From a virus: a stretch of 44,197 bases of DNA. Position 1 is the first letter of the stretch. The number at the start of each line of letters is the position of its first letter. Below the pieces are notes generated by a model. That model saw nothing but the letters and a program-made list of their open reading frames with translations, had not been told where the DNA came from and did not search any database. Positions 16,716 through 24,284 of the stretch are shown piece after piece. Both the position numbers and the translations under genes were made by a program. The stretch lies in IMG/VR virus record IMGVR_UViG_3300012920_008698, positions 1-44,197 of that record. One strand, 5' to 3'.

Positions 16716-18290
16716 ATGAAACAGTATTCTGACGGCAAGAACCTTCATAACTTAATGTTAGAAGGAGTCAATAAACTTGCGGACAATGTTGCTTCTACCT
16801 ATGGTCCAAAAGGTAGAAATGTTATTTTAAAAGAGAAGGATAAACCGCCAATCATCACAAAGGATGGAGTAACCGTTGCTAGGTTTGTAAACCTAGAAGA
16901 CCCATTTCAAAATGCCGCAGTGGAAATCGTGAAACAAGCATCGGAAAAAACAAATTCAGATGCGGGTGACGGAACAACGACTTCGACGATTTTAGCACGA
17001 GCAATTTTTGAAAAGTCTACTGAACTTATAGAAAAAGGATTAAGTCCTGTTGAGGTTAAGAGAGGTCTGGATAAGGTTTGCAAACTGGTTTGTGAAAAGA
17101 TAGAAGATAAATCCAAACCTATTTCAAGCGTTGATGATGTAGCGTTTGTTGCCAAGATATCTGCCAACAATGATCAGGTCATTGGTGACCTGGTAGCAAC
17201 AGCAGTCGATAAGGTTGGCAAAGGGGGGTCGGTCACTATTGAAGATGGGCGATCAACAGATACAACTTTAGATTTGGTCGAAGGATTCAGATTTCAATCA
17301 GGATATTTATCCAACTATTTTGTAACGGATGAGAGAAGAAATGTTTGTAGATACGAGAATGCTTTACTTTTTTTGTGTGATGCCCAAGTGGACCAAGTCC
17401 AATCTATATTGCCAGTATTGGAAATTGCCGCCAGAGAACAAAAACCGGTAGTATTTGTTTGTGATAGTGTTGAAGGTCAAGCACTATCTGCATTAATAAT
17501 GAACTCTGTGCGTGGTTCGATGAAAGTCGCCGCAGTAAAATCGCCTGCATATGGTGAAGAGCGTCGTGCTGTTATGGAGGATCTAGCGGTTGCAACAGGC
17601 GCAAGATACTTCAAAACTATGCTAGGTGAAAGGATTAGTGATGTAACTATTAATGATCTTGGCACCTGTAATACGGTAGAGATATCTAAGTATGGCACCA
17701 TCATTGTGGGCGGTGGTGGAAATCCAGAAGATTTGTTTATGAGGATAGAAGATCTAAAAAACCAAGTACAAGATGCTGAATCTTTGGTTGATGCAACACA
17801 ACTATCCGAAAGAGTCACTAGACTATCTAGCGGTGTTGCAGTTATTAGGGTCGGTGCACCAACAGAAATTGAAATGATTGAAAAAAAGCATAGAATAGAG
17901 GATGCACTTGAGGCAGTCCGATCAGCACAACAGGAGGGGTTAGTGCCTGGAGGGGGACTCACTATGTACAGGATTTCAAAAACAATATCAGAGGACATAA
18001 AAAAACTTGATTTGCCGAAGGACCAAAAATTTGCCGCTGAAATTTTTCCAGATATTTTACTTGCACCAATTAGTACAATGTGTAATAATGCAGGATATGA
18101 GTTTGAAAAAATTGACAGTGATTTGAAAACCAAAGAAGAGGACGTTGGTTTTAACTTTTTAACTGGCAAGTTTGTTAACATGTACGAGGAGGGGGTCATT
18201 GATCCAGCAAAGGTGACAAAGAACGCACTAAGAAATGCGGTTTCTGCAGCGGGCACTCTTTTGACTACAAATTATGCTATTATTGAGTAG
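16716..18290 (+). CDS. groEL: GroEL chaperonin (Hsp60)
   Basis: This 524-residue group I chaperonin has the ATP-binding elements YGPKGRNV (residues 29-36), DGVTVAR and DAGDGTTT (with Asp85). It also has the equatorial HRIEDALEAVRSAQQEGLVPGGG block containing the catalytic Asp region. The apical and intermediate domains are recognisable (VEGQALSALIMN, VAAVKSPAYGEERRAVMEDLA). The protein ends AGTLLTTNYAIIE, so the Gly-Gly-Met tail of cellular GroEL is absent. It has its own strong promoter and is separated from the GroES-like gene by about 15 kb, unlike the bacterial groESL operon. It is expected to fold phage proteins in the cytoplasm. Confidence 0.96.
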   Translation: MKQYSDGKNLHNLMLEGVNKLADNVASTYGPKGRNVILKEKDKPPIITKDGVTVARFVNLEDPFQNAAVEIVKQASEKTNSDAGDGTTTSTILARAIFEKSTELIEKGLSPVEVKRGLDKVCKLVCEKIEDKSKPISSVDDVAFVAKISANNDQVIGDLVATAVDKVGKGGSVTIEDGRSTDTTLDLVEGFRFQSGYLSNYFVTDERRNVCRYENALLFLCDAQVDQVQSILPVLEIAAREQKPVVFVCDSVEGQALSALIMNSVRGSMKVAAVKSPAYGEERRAVMEDLAVATGARYFKTMLGERISDVTINDLGTCNTVEISKYGTIIVGGGGNPEDLFMRIEDLKNQVQDAESLVDATQLSERVTRLSSGVAVIRVGAPTEIEMIEKKHRIEDALEAVRSAQQEGLVPGGGLTMYRISKTISEDIKKLDLPKDQKFAAEIFPDILLAPISTMCNNAGYEFEKIDSDLKTKEEDVGFNFLTGKFVNMYEEGVIDPAKVTKNALRNAVSAAGTLLTTNYAIIE

Positions 18291-18332
18291 TAGACGTTTT
18301 GGTTGACTATTTATTCTGTGGAGGGTTCTAGT

Positions 18333-18605
18333 ATGTCTGAAATAGATTTGTCCAAAGATTTAGTAATTGAGTTAACCAGAAAAATTGATAAGTTATGTAT
18401 AAGTATTGAAACAATGAAAGAGCGTCAAGATGAGATGCTTGATAATGTTTCAAAAATAAAAGAAGCAGTATACAACCCAGACGAGGGATTGTACGCTAGA
18501 ATAAGAGCGCTAGAATCGTGGAAAAACACTTCCTCCAAAATAATGTGGACGATGTTTACCGCTGTTGTTGGTCTTGCCAGTGCTCTTGTATTGAAGGGTT
18601 TTTAA
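18333..18605 (+). CDS. Coiled-coil protein with C-terminal membrane anchor (XhlA/holin-like layout)
   Basis: The product is about 90 residues from ATG 18333, chosen because GGAGG lies 7 nt upstream. Heptad-rich helices (LTRKIDKLCISIETMKERQD, VSKIKEAVY) are followed by a single C-terminal transmembrane helix (MWTMFTAVVGLASALVLKGF). This layout matches XhlA-like haemolysin/holin accessory proteins and other tail-anchored phage proteins. No other holin is obvious in the window. It sits alone behind groEL, and a CTATTTATT motif lies upstream. Confidence 0.55.
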   Translation: MSEIDLSKDLVIELTRKIDKLCISIETMKERQDEMLDNVSKIKEAVYNPDEGLYARIRALESWKNTSSKIMWTMFTAVVGLASALVLKGF

Positions 18606-18622
18606 TTAAAAAAGGAGAAAAA

Positions 18623-19048
18623 GTGAAAGTAAAAATTTCTTACACAACAGATACGGATAACATACCAGTTATTATAGGTTCTTTGGCGAAGGAAGCGCAG
18701 TCTACTGCCTCAAAGGTTGTAGAATTGTGCAATAAGATTTCGACCAATGGAGATCACGGGATAGATTCCCTAAACAAAACAGCAGAAGTAAAGCAACTTT
18801 CTGCTGAAATAGTTGAATATGCCTCTGATATGGAAGGCATACTTTCTGCGTTTTTGGTAAATTTTGCACCAAAGAATACAGGTAACGCAAATGAGCAACA
18901 AAAGGAACAACAAAAGGAACAAACAGAAACCAATACTGAAGTGCCAATGCCCCAAGGGGTTCCAAGTCAATTGGGGGATATCGCCAACAAGATTGATCAA
19001 TTAAAGAAATTGGCGGCGGGTCAGGAAGTTCCAGATGTTAAACTTTGA
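18623..19048 (+). CDS. Hypothetical protein
   Basis: The start is GTG 18623 behind AAAGGAG, giving 141 residues. The N-terminal two thirds is helical (SLAKEAQSTASKVVELCNKI, AEIVEYASDMEGILSAFL). A Gln/Glu/Thr-rich linker (EQQKEQQKEQTETNTE) leads to a short helix. No motif is recognised. It is followed by a 14-nt overlap with the next gene in a chain reaching 20602. Confidence 0.55.
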   Translation: MKVKISYTTDTDNIPVIIGSLAKEAQSTASKVVELCNKISTNGDHGIDSLNKTAEVKQLSAEIVEYASDMEGILSAFLVNFAPKNTGNANEQQKEQQKEQTETNTEVPMPQGVPSQLGDIANKIDQLKKLAAGQEVPDVKL

Positions 19049-19292
19049 AAAATTAATTGAGTTCGACGGTCGTGCATCAACAGTGCCAATTGCGATTAAC
19101 CCTGTTAATGTGATATCGATCTCACCAGTGAAACGCCACCTAAAAGAAGTTAACGGACAAAAGGTAGAAAATCTTTCGTTAGTCGAGATTCACTATTCTT
19201 TGGGGTCTGAAGTAAAAAAAGTATTTGTTGTTGGAGAATATAATAAACTGATCAACAAGATACAAAACAAACGGAATATTCTACATGGGTAG
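19035..19292 (+). CDS. Hypothetical protein
   Basis: This 85-residue beta-rich basic protein is of unknown family. It overlaps the glutaredoxin gene by 8 nt. No signal peptide, zinc ligands or catalytic motif can be seen. Confidence 0.5.
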   Translation: MLNFEKLIEFDGRASTVPIAINPVNVISISPVKRHLKEVNGQKVENLSLVEIHYSLGSEVKKVFVVGEYNKLINKIQNKRNILHG

Positions 19293-19539
19293 GGAAACAA
19301 GTTTTATATTGTATGGCAGGTCATCTTGCCCCTACTGCGTAAGAGCAGTCGACTTATTGAGTTTTGCAGGACTCGAACATGATTTTTTTGACCTAGAGGA
19401 AGATAGAGAGTTCCTCCAGGAGGTCAAAGAATATTATAATTATAAAACGGTGCCTATAATTTTAAAAATAGATGGATCCACGGGAGAGGTTAAGTTTCTG
19501 GGTGGGTGTAGCGATTTGGAAGAGTGGTTAAATGATTAA
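19285..19539 (+). CDS. grx: Glutaredoxin
   Basis: This 84-residue thioredoxin-fold protein has the dithiol active site CPYC (Cys15, Cys18) after the first strand SFILYGRSS. The TVP motif with its cis-proline and a downstream GG match glutaredoxins. It uses glutathione-derived electrons to reduce disulfides, and it is the natural partner for the C-terminal Cys pair of the phage ribonucleotide reductase at the left edge. It lies in an overlapping chain of small genes. Confidence 0.9.
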   Translation: MGRETSFILYGRSSCPYCVRAVDLLSFAGLEHDFFDLEEDREFLQEVKEYYNYKTVPIILKIDGSTGEVKFLGGCSDLEEWLND

Positions 19540-19927
19540 ATGTGACTTGCAACCCATGGAAGAATATGGTACTGTTGCACCAGGTGAAAGTAAAAAAACT
19601 AAGTATGGGCGCTATCACGGAAGTATGTTTTGGGATATCCCAGGTTTTTCGAGCAAAAAATGGGTTATTGCAACAAAGATTAAAGTGTTAGAACACCTAG
19701 ATGAATTTTTAACAGACGAAGATATAATCAAGGGTTGTATTGAGTATATAAATACTCCACCGCCCAGAAAGAAATTTCAGAGAAGGATTAGGAACCCTAA
19801 GTATGGTAAGTTCGAACTTTATAAGGCAAAAATAAAAAGGCAATCAGATGAAATTCTCATTACCGCTCTATTAATAACTGATAAGAGAAAAAACAAACAT
19901 TTTTGGGGTAAAGGTTTTGTCACATAG
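19532..19927 (+). CDS. Hypothetical protein
   Basis: This 131-residue, very basic protein (many Lys/Arg in TPPPRKKFQRRIRNPKYGKF) overlaps glutaredoxin by 8 nt. The aromatic and basic composition could suit RNA or DNA binding, but no family is recognised. Confidence 0.5.
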   Translation: MIKCDLQPMEEYGTVAPGESKKTKYGRYHGSMFWDIPGFSSKKWVIATKIKVLEHLDEFLTDEDIIKGCIEYINTPPPRKKFQRRIRNPKYGKFELYKAKIKRQSDEILITALLITDKRKNKHFWGKGFVT

Positions 19928-19928
19928 T

Positions 19929-20261
19929 ATGCCAGATTTCTCTCTTACGAGACAGATGATTGAAGACTTTGTAAACTTATCCTTGAGATACAAGAGCATT
20001 ACAGATGAATTAATAAAGTTCATAACTAAAGAAGAAGTTGTGTACCCAGAGGAAACAGTGGTGGAATTAACAAAATTAAATGTCAACGCATATATTACTC
20101 ATGATTATGTTTCCGGTTTGCTAAAGATAGCAAAAGACAGAACAGATGGCACCCTTGAACTTCTTCCTGCTGAAGAGGCAAATGTTGTTAAGTGTGTGCG
20201 AAGTTTGATCGAATCAAAAAAGTCACTATTAGAATCAAACATAAGTTTAGAAGTGCATTAA
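19929..20261 (+). CDS. Hypothetical helical protein
   Basis: The product has about 110 residues from ATG 19929; an in-frame TTG at 19917 is an alternative. It is an acidic, mainly helical protein with no known motif. Its stop codon overlaps the next ATG (TAATG), so the following membrane protein is probably made by reinitiation. Confidence 0.5.
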   Translation: MPDFSLTRQMIEDFVNLSLRYKSITDELIKFITKEEVVYPEETVVELTKLNVNAYITHDYVSGLLKIAKDRTDGTLELLPAEEANVVKCVRSLIESKKSLLESNISLEVH

Positions 20262-20602
20262 TGAAATATTTTTTAATTGGAACTATGCTATTTTTTGTTG
20301 GGCAGGTTTTGGGTTGGTTTCAACTAAATGCACAAAACATGTCAGAATGGTGGAAAGATAAGGCACTGTTCTCTGCGGTGGTATTGGGTGTGCCAACCTC
20401 TGTGCTTTTTTGGTATGGTTGGAAGTATGTCATGATGCACACTGGATCTGCCTGGTCCGCTAGGTTTCTGGCATCTGCTGCTGGTTTAATAGTCTTCCCT
20501 GTTCTAACTTGGTGCTTTTTAGGCGAAAGTATGTTCACCTTCAAAACAATGACATGCCTCGCTCTTACATTTTTAATACTTTTTATACAACTTTACTATT
20601 GA
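20261..20602 (+). CDS. Multi-spanning small membrane protein
   Basis: The product has 113 residues from ATG 20261, which shares a base with the previous stop. It has four hydrophobic segments: YFLIGTMLFFVGQVLGWF, LFSAVVLGVPTSVLFWYGW, ARFLASAAGLIVFPVLTW and MTCLALTFLILFIQLYY. A short NAQNMSEWWKDKA loop follows the first. This looks like an inner-membrane protein with no signal for a function. Its last codons overlap the -35 box of the hsp20 promoter. Confidence 0.65.
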   Translation: MKYFLIGTMLFFVGQVLGWFQLNAQNMSEWWKDKALFSAVVLGVPTSVLFWYGWKYVMMHTGSAWSARFLASAAGLIVFPVLTWCFLGESMFTFKTMTCLALTFLILFIQLYY

Positions 20603-20626
20603 CAAAATATTTTATGTGTTTATAAT
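20599..20626 (+). promoter_or_regulatory. hsp20 promoter
   Basis: TTGACA (20599-20604) and TATAAT (20621-20626), both perfect hexamers with 16-bp spacing, lie 69 nt before the hsp20 ATG. Confidence 0.82.
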
Positions 20627-20694
20627 ATAGATATGGTTAGGTTGCTTCGGGACTTAATCATAAATTGCAACTTGCTTAATAAGGAGGATATAAA

Positions 20695-21123
20695 ATGACA
20701 CACGCAATTGCTACATACAGACCAGGACTGCTTGGTCACAAAGTTATCAACGAGGTCTTTGATAATTTCTTCAATGACTTCCCAACACACCTCAAGGCAT
20801 CTACACAAGGATACCCCGTTGCCGACATTTATCGAGACGATGATGGATCAACTGTGTTAGAGTTTGCTTTAGCAGGGTTCAAGAAGAAAGAACTCTCTAT
20901 TGACATCCAACCAGACAAGAGGTGTATTACCATCACTGGTCAGGTGGACGAGAGTAATGAAAAGAGACAAAGGATTGCTCGTAGAAACTTTACAAGGACT
21001 TACGTCAATTATGACGATAACCTAGATCTTTCTAAATCAAGAGCGTCTTTTGAAAACGGTTTGTTATCAGTTAGAGTGCCTCAGAGACCAGAGGTCCAAC
21101 CATTATCAATTAAAATTGATTAA
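20695..21123 (+). CDS. Small heat-shock protein (Hsp20/alpha-crystallin)
   Basis: This 142-residue sHSP has an N-terminal arm with VFDNFFNDF, an alpha-crystallin domain starting at YPVADIYRDDDG, and LEFALAGFKKKELSIDI, FTRTY and the late ASFENGLLSVRVP strand (the A.ENGLL signature). The tail QPLSIKID stands in for the usual I-x-I motif. These holdases prevent aggregation and can hand clients to GroEL. It is monocistronic, with its own promoter and a clear terminator, which suggests strong independent expression. Confidence 0.93.
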   Translation: MTHAIATYRPGLLGHKVINEVFDNFFNDFPTHLKASTQGYPVADIYRDDDGSTVLEFALAGFKKKELSIDIQPDKRCITITGQVDESNEKRQRIARRNFTRTYVNYDDNLDLSKSRASFENGLLSVRVPQRPEVQPLSIKID

Positions 21124-21129
21124 ATGAAG

Positions 21130-21154
21130 AAGGAGGGGTAATTTACCCCTCCTT
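21130..21154 (+). terminator. Rho-independent-type hairpin after hsp20
   Basis: Twelve bases on each side (AAGGAGGGGTAA and its complement) form a perfect GC-containing stem around a minimal loop, 7 nt after the hsp20 stop. A short T-rich tail follows. It separates hsp20 from the next promoter. Confidence 0.75.
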
Positions 21155-21166
21155 TACTTCTATCCC

Positions 21167-21195
21167 TTGACTATTTAATATAAATCTATTATACT
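21167..21195 (+). promoter_or_regulatory. Promoter before 21204 gene
   Basis: TTGACT (21167-21172) and TATACT (21190-21195) have 17-bp spacing, just after the hsp20 terminator. The -10 box ends 8 nt before the ATG, so the mRNA would be nearly leaderless or the TATTAT at 21187 is used instead. Confidence 0.5.
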
Positions 21196-21203
21196 GGTGT
21201 ATC

Positions 21204-21593
21204 ATGAAACAAAACGAAATACAAGAATACTTTGATTCCTTAATTACAGAAAAAGACGAAAGAACTAGGCAAACATCAGTTTATCAATTTTATATGATGC
21301 TTGGATACAAGGCGGAGTCTGCTGGGGAATCGGGATATCGTGGACTGGAGGATATTGTTGCAGACATACGTGCTATTCCGAGTGTTACTGTTGTTACAAT
21401 CATGGTTAAAAATCAAAAGATCTCTGAAACAGATTATATTGCCGGTTTAAGACTTAAATTTATACCCAGTCTTCCAGGCGTGATAAGGTCTCCTGAAGAT
21501 GCAAAATTAAAAATCCTAAGTACAATCAGGAAGGTCAAAGGCGTAAGAAGAATTTTTAAGGTATCACAAGGATTTGAAAAGACTACGGTATGA
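21204..21593 (+). CDS. Hypothetical protein, ferredoxin-like alpha/beta pattern
   Basis: This 129-residue protein has, after about 45 residues, alternating strands and helices: LEDIVADIRAIPSVTVVTIM, YIAGLRLKFIPSLPG, AKLKILSTIRKVKGVRRIF. This repeated helix then I..V..V strand is the pattern of ferredoxin-like or ACT-like domains, in which paired strands bind small ligands or RNA. No catalytic residues are seen. It overlaps the LeuA-domain-like gene by 4 nt, so the two may work together. Confidence 0.55.
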   Translation: MKQNEIQEYFDSLITEKDERTRQTSVYQFYMMLGYKAESAGESGYRGLEDIVADIRAIPSVTVVTIMVKNQKISETDYIAGLRLKFIPSLPGVIRSPEDAKLKILSTIRKVKGVRRIFKVSQGFEKTTV

Positions 21594-22153
21594 ATACAAG
21601 AGTTATTGATGAACTGTTCGAAAAATACCTAAAAAACAAACTATCACTAAATTTACAATCATACATCTTGGATGAAAAGAAATCTGAAGCAATTATAAAG
21701 ATTTGTCTTGAGGTTGATGAGGAAGAGGTTCTAATCCAAGGCGAAGGTGTGGGGTTAGTGGACGCTGGATTTAACGCATATATAAATTATTTTTCCGAGA
21801 AGCATCCCTCGCTTTCTACAATATCGTTGAGTGACGTGTATTTTCAAATTGATACTGGAAACAGAGAGGTGCTTGACCTTAAATCAAAGACTCTCCTCAA
21901 ACTTGAATTTGAAAATGATAAGAAAAACAAAACATGCTTTTCCGATAGAACGCAATCTATGAGTTTTACTGCAATAAGTGTGTTAACAAAAGCGATTGAG
22001 TTTTACGTAAATTCTGAATTACTTTTTAAGAGATTAAAATATTTACTGGACGATGCAGAAAGTAGAGGCAGGTACGATGTTGCCTCAGATTTTAAGTATG
22101 CTCTAACTAAAGTGGTAGAGGTGACCAGTTATCAATCCATTGTACAAATATAA
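21590..22153 (+). CDS. LeuA allosteric (dimerisation) domain-like protein with UVR-like tail
   Basis: This 187-residue protein matches the pattern of the C-terminal regulatory domain of 2-isopropylmalate synthase and relatives: VLIQGEGVGLVDAGFNAYIN (cellular G.GPVDA.F.A), SLSDVYFQIDTGN (L.DY.v.a...G), a second beta-repeat LLKLEFEND, and CFSDRTQSMSFTAISVLTKA (G.s.di..AS..A). The catalytic TIM barrel is absent, so it cannot be a synthase. The tail LKYLLDDAESRGRYDVASDF looks like a UvrB/UvrC (UVR) interaction motif. A free-standing regulatory domain could sense a small molecule or act on the host enzyme; this is speculation. Confidence 0.55.
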   Translation: MNTRVIDELFEKYLKNKLSLNLQSYILDEKKSEAIIKICLEVDEEEVLIQGEGVGLVDAGFNAYINYFSEKHPSLSTISLSDVYFQIDTGNREVLDLKSKTLLKLEFENDKKNKTCFSDRTQSMSFTAISVLTKAIEFYVNSELLFKRLKYLLDDAESRGRYDVASDFKYALTKVVEVTSYQSIVQI

Positions 22154-22307
22154 GATAATAGAAAACGCATCGGTGATTTTTTGGGCAGCAGTGATAACTG
22201 CTTTTATATTTTATGCAAAGTGGCAAGATGACAAACACAAAGAACAACAACCCAACAATCAGCAGTTTGAAGAATGTTTAAATGATTGTACCTTTCTCAA
22301 AAACTAG
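22140..22307 (+). CDS. Possible small single-pass membrane protein
   Basis: A 55-residue frame runs from TTG 22140 (or GTG 22173) to TAG 22305-22307. It encodes one hydrophobic segment (VIFWAAVITAFIFYAKW) and a polar Gln-rich tail with two cysteines. It fills an otherwise empty gap and overlaps both neighbours. There is no convincing Shine-Dalgarno, so this is uncertain. Confidence 0.4.
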   Translation: MYKYKIIENASVIFWAAVITAFIFYAKWQDDKHKEQQPNNQQFEECLNDCTFLKN

Positions 22308-22590
22308 TTACAGTGTGGGGAATGTTTGGGAAAAAGTAAAACCAAAACCTGGAGATATAGTTTGTCACTACTTATTCACTAAGTCAGAGTGGAAAGCGCT
22401 GGTTTTACGAAAGGACACCTTGGACTATAGAGACTCGAAAACATATATCAGAATGTTGCCAGGGGTTATGTTGGAGGAATATTTTGAGGATAATAAAAGT
22501 CAGGGGTGGATATATACAAAATGGATATGGGTACTAAAAGAGGAAGTAAAAAATGTTGAAATCATTAAAACCTTACATGATAGAAAATAG
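22282..22590 (+). CDS. Hypothetical protein with KPGD SH3-like start
   Basis: This 102-residue protein includes VKPKPGDIVCHYLFTKSEWKALVL and later WIYTKWIWVLKEE. The pattern GDIV, then a strand with W.a.vl, then a W-rich strand resembles the small SH3/KOW-like barrels that are frequent from 25 to 42 kb. It overlaps the metallopeptidase-like gene by 38 nt. Function is unknown. Confidence 0.5.
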   Translation: MIVPFSKTSYSVGNVWEKVKPKPGDIVCHYLFTKSEWKALVLRKDTLDYRDSKTYIRMLPGVMLEEYFEDNKSQGWIYTKWIWVLKEEVKNVEIIKTLHDRK

Positions 22591-22948
22591 CAAAGTTCCA
22601 GTTTTTTTAAGTAGGTTTTCGCCTATTGATATATGGGCAATATCTTTTGGGTTCTGGGTTTGGTGTAGGGGTAACTTATCTGATGTAACCAAGAGACATG
22701 AGACAATACATTTTCAGCAGCAACTTGAACTACTTTTTCTAGGGCAGCACATTCTATACGTGTGTTGGTGGTTGTATGGTTATGTTAAGTACAGATTGCG
22801 TGGAGAGAAACATGCAGGAAGAATAGCATATTACTGCAGTCCATTTGAAATGGAGTCATATTCAAACGAAACACAAGAGGACTACCTCGAAAAAAGAAAG
22901 AGGTATGCTTGGATCAAATACATAGGGGCAGAGTGTGATGAGTATTAA
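22553..22948 (+). CDS. Membrane-associated HExxH metallopeptidase-like protein
   Basis: This 131-residue protein has a zinc-protease motif RHETIHFQQQLEL (HETIH) after a hydrophobic stretch WAISFGFWVWC. A strong transmembrane-like segment LGQHILYVCWWLYGYVKY follows, then FEMESYSNE, whose glutamate could be the third zinc ligand. The layout suggests a minimal membrane-embedded metallopeptidase. AGAGGAAG precedes the ATG. Proteolysis is predicted from the motif only. Confidence 0.6.
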   Translation: MLKSLKPYMIENSKVPVFLSRFSPIDIWAISFGFWVWCRGNLSDVTKRHETIHFQQQLELLFLGQHILYVCWWLYGYVKYRLRGEKHAGRIAYYCSPFEMESYSNETQEDYLEKRKRYAWIKYIGAECDEY

Positions 22949-23075
22949 GAAAAGAAAAATCAGGAACCCATACGCTACTGCGCTTCAAAAAAGGCACGGC
23001 GGTGGCGTAAAGGTTCATCGAGATAAAAAGAAATACAGTAGAAAAATTAAACATAAAAGCAATAATTTTGATTGA
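22938..23075 (+). CDS. Small very basic protein
   Basis: A 45-residue frame begins MSIKKRKIRNPYATALQK and ends in a lysine-rich tail (DKKKYSRKIKHK). It overlaps the upstream stop region by 11 nt. Small basic proteins of this shape (K/R-rich start, RNP..., DKKKY.RK) recur in large marine phages; role unknown, possibly nucleic-acid binding. The stop overlaps the next promoter. Confidence 0.65.
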   Translation: MSIKKRKIRNPYATALQKRHGGGVKVHRDKKKYSRKIKHKSNNFD

Positions 23076-23100
23076 CATTTTCGAAAATAAAAGTTATATT
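23072..23100 (+). promoter_or_regulatory. uvsE promoter
   Basis: TTGACA (23072-23077) and TATATT (23095-23100) have 17-bp spacing. The predicted transcript starts about 20 nt before the TTG start I favour for the UV endonuclease. Confidence 0.75.
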
Positions 23101-23125
23101 ATCTAAACAACAACGAAAGGGTACG

Positions 23126-24082
23126 TTGAACTTGGGTTACGCATGTATCAACATGAACCTATCAACACTTCCGAAGTCTAAGAGGGTTACTACAAACCGC
23201 TCTATGATTAAGAGGACATTTCAGGAAAAGGGTATCGCATATGCGTCCGAACTCGCTTTGCAAAATGTGACAGACTTATTGCAGATCTTGCAGTGGAACG
23301 AAGACCACGGCATTAAGTTTTACAGAATGTCATCAGATATTTTTCCATGGTCATCTGAATACAATCTAAAGGATTTGCCAGATTATGATGAAATTAGTTG
23401 GAGACTAGATAAGGCGGGTTTGTACGCTTGGAAGTATGGACACCGCATTACAACACACCCAGGTCCATTTAACGTGCTTGGTTCTCCGAACGAAGATACG
23501 GTTAGGAAGACTATCAAAGAATTGGAAACTCACTCGGAGGTCTTCGACATGATGAAGTTGCCAGCAACTCCATATGCTAAAATCAATATCCACGTTGGTG
23601 GTACATACGGTGGCGACTTTGCTGGTACCGCCGATCGGTGGATTCGTAACTATATGAAATTGTCGACAAATTGTCAAAATCGTTTGACACTAGAGAATGA
23701 CGATAAGGCGAGCATGTGGTCTGTTAAACACCTTTATGATTATATCTATAAAGTTGTAAGAGTGCCCATTGTTTTTGACTATCATCACCATAGGTTCTGC
23801 ACAGGTGGGTTGACAGAGGAAGAGGCACTTAAACTTGCTGCATCAACCTGGGAAAATATCACACCAGTGGTGCACCTTTCAGAATCTAGGCGAGAGGAAA
23901 AGGGTGATATCAAAATCAGAGAGCAAGCGCACTCTGATTATATTTACAAACCCGTTGATAATTATGGGGTGAAGTATGATATGATGCTAGAGTGCAAAAT
24001 GAAAGAACGTGCGCTACTAAGATACAAAAAGATATTAGAGATTGGAGAGACGAATGGTGAACAAAAAAAGGCATGCTGCTAA
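23126..24082 (+). CDS. uvsE: UV-damage endonuclease (UvsE/UVDE family)
   Basis: I choose TTG 23126 behind GAAAGG. The protein then begins NLGYACINMNL, matching the first strand of UVDE enzymes, and the start lies downstream of the promoter. The product is about 318 residues, near the family length. TIM-barrel landmarks follow: FYRMSSDIFPW, HRITTHPGPFNVLGSPN (zinc-site His), INIHVGGTYGG, LTLENDDKASMW (Glu), VPIVFDYHHHRFC and TPVVHLSESR. UVDE nicks DNA 5' of UV photoproducts to start excision repair. This fits a phage exposed to sunlight. The next gene overlaps by 29 nt. Confidence 0.93.
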   Translation: MNLGYACINMNLSTLPKSKRVTTNRSMIKRTFQEKGIAYASELALQNVTDLLQILQWNEDHGIKFYRMSSDIFPWSSEYNLKDLPDYDEISWRLDKAGLYAWKYGHRITTHPGPFNVLGSPNEDTVRKTIKELETHSEVFDMMKLPATPYAKINIHVGGTYGGDFAGTADRWIRNYMKLSTNCQNRLTLENDDKASMWSVKHLYDYIYKVVRVPIVFDYHHHRFCTGGLTEEEALKLAASTWENITPVVHLSESRREEKGDIKIREQAHSDYIYKPVDNYGVKYDMMLECKMKERALLRYKKILEIGETNGEQKKACC

Positions 24083-24278
24083 GGCACTAACCTGGAGACT
24101 GGTGGGTACGCTTGACACGTTCCTGTTAGCATGGATTCTTACAGGTAGCGTGCAATTTGGTGCTGCTTTTAGTAGTATAGAGGTCTTAACTAAAACTTTC
24201 TTATACTATGTTCATGAAAGAGTTTGGTACAAAACAAAATGGGGTGTCGAAAGAGAAGAGGATCAACAGACGACTTGA
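24054..24278 (+). CDS. DUF2061 family membrane protein
   Basis: The product has about 74 residues from ATG 24054, with GGAGA upstream inside uvsE. KALTWRLVGTLDTFLLAWIL, a second segment, and IEVLTKTFLYYVHERVWYK reproduce the DUF2061 pattern of two transmembrane helices ending in YY.HER.W. Function is unknown in bacteria as well. It is coupled to the repair gene by overlap. Confidence 0.82.
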   Translation: MVNKKRHAAKALTWRLVGTLDTFLLAWILTGSVQFGAAFSSIEVLTKTFLYYVHERVWYKTKWGVEREEDQQTT

Positions 24279-24284
24279 ACTGAC

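Noticed and set aside
17477-18256. Reverse-strand frame of 259 codons opposite groEL
   Set aside because: GroEL is unambiguous on the + strand; the antisense frame has no domain pattern or ribosome site.
21204-22153. Isopropylmalate synthase gene
   Set aside because: Only the regulatory-domain pattern is visible; no catalytic TIM barrel motif is present in either gene.
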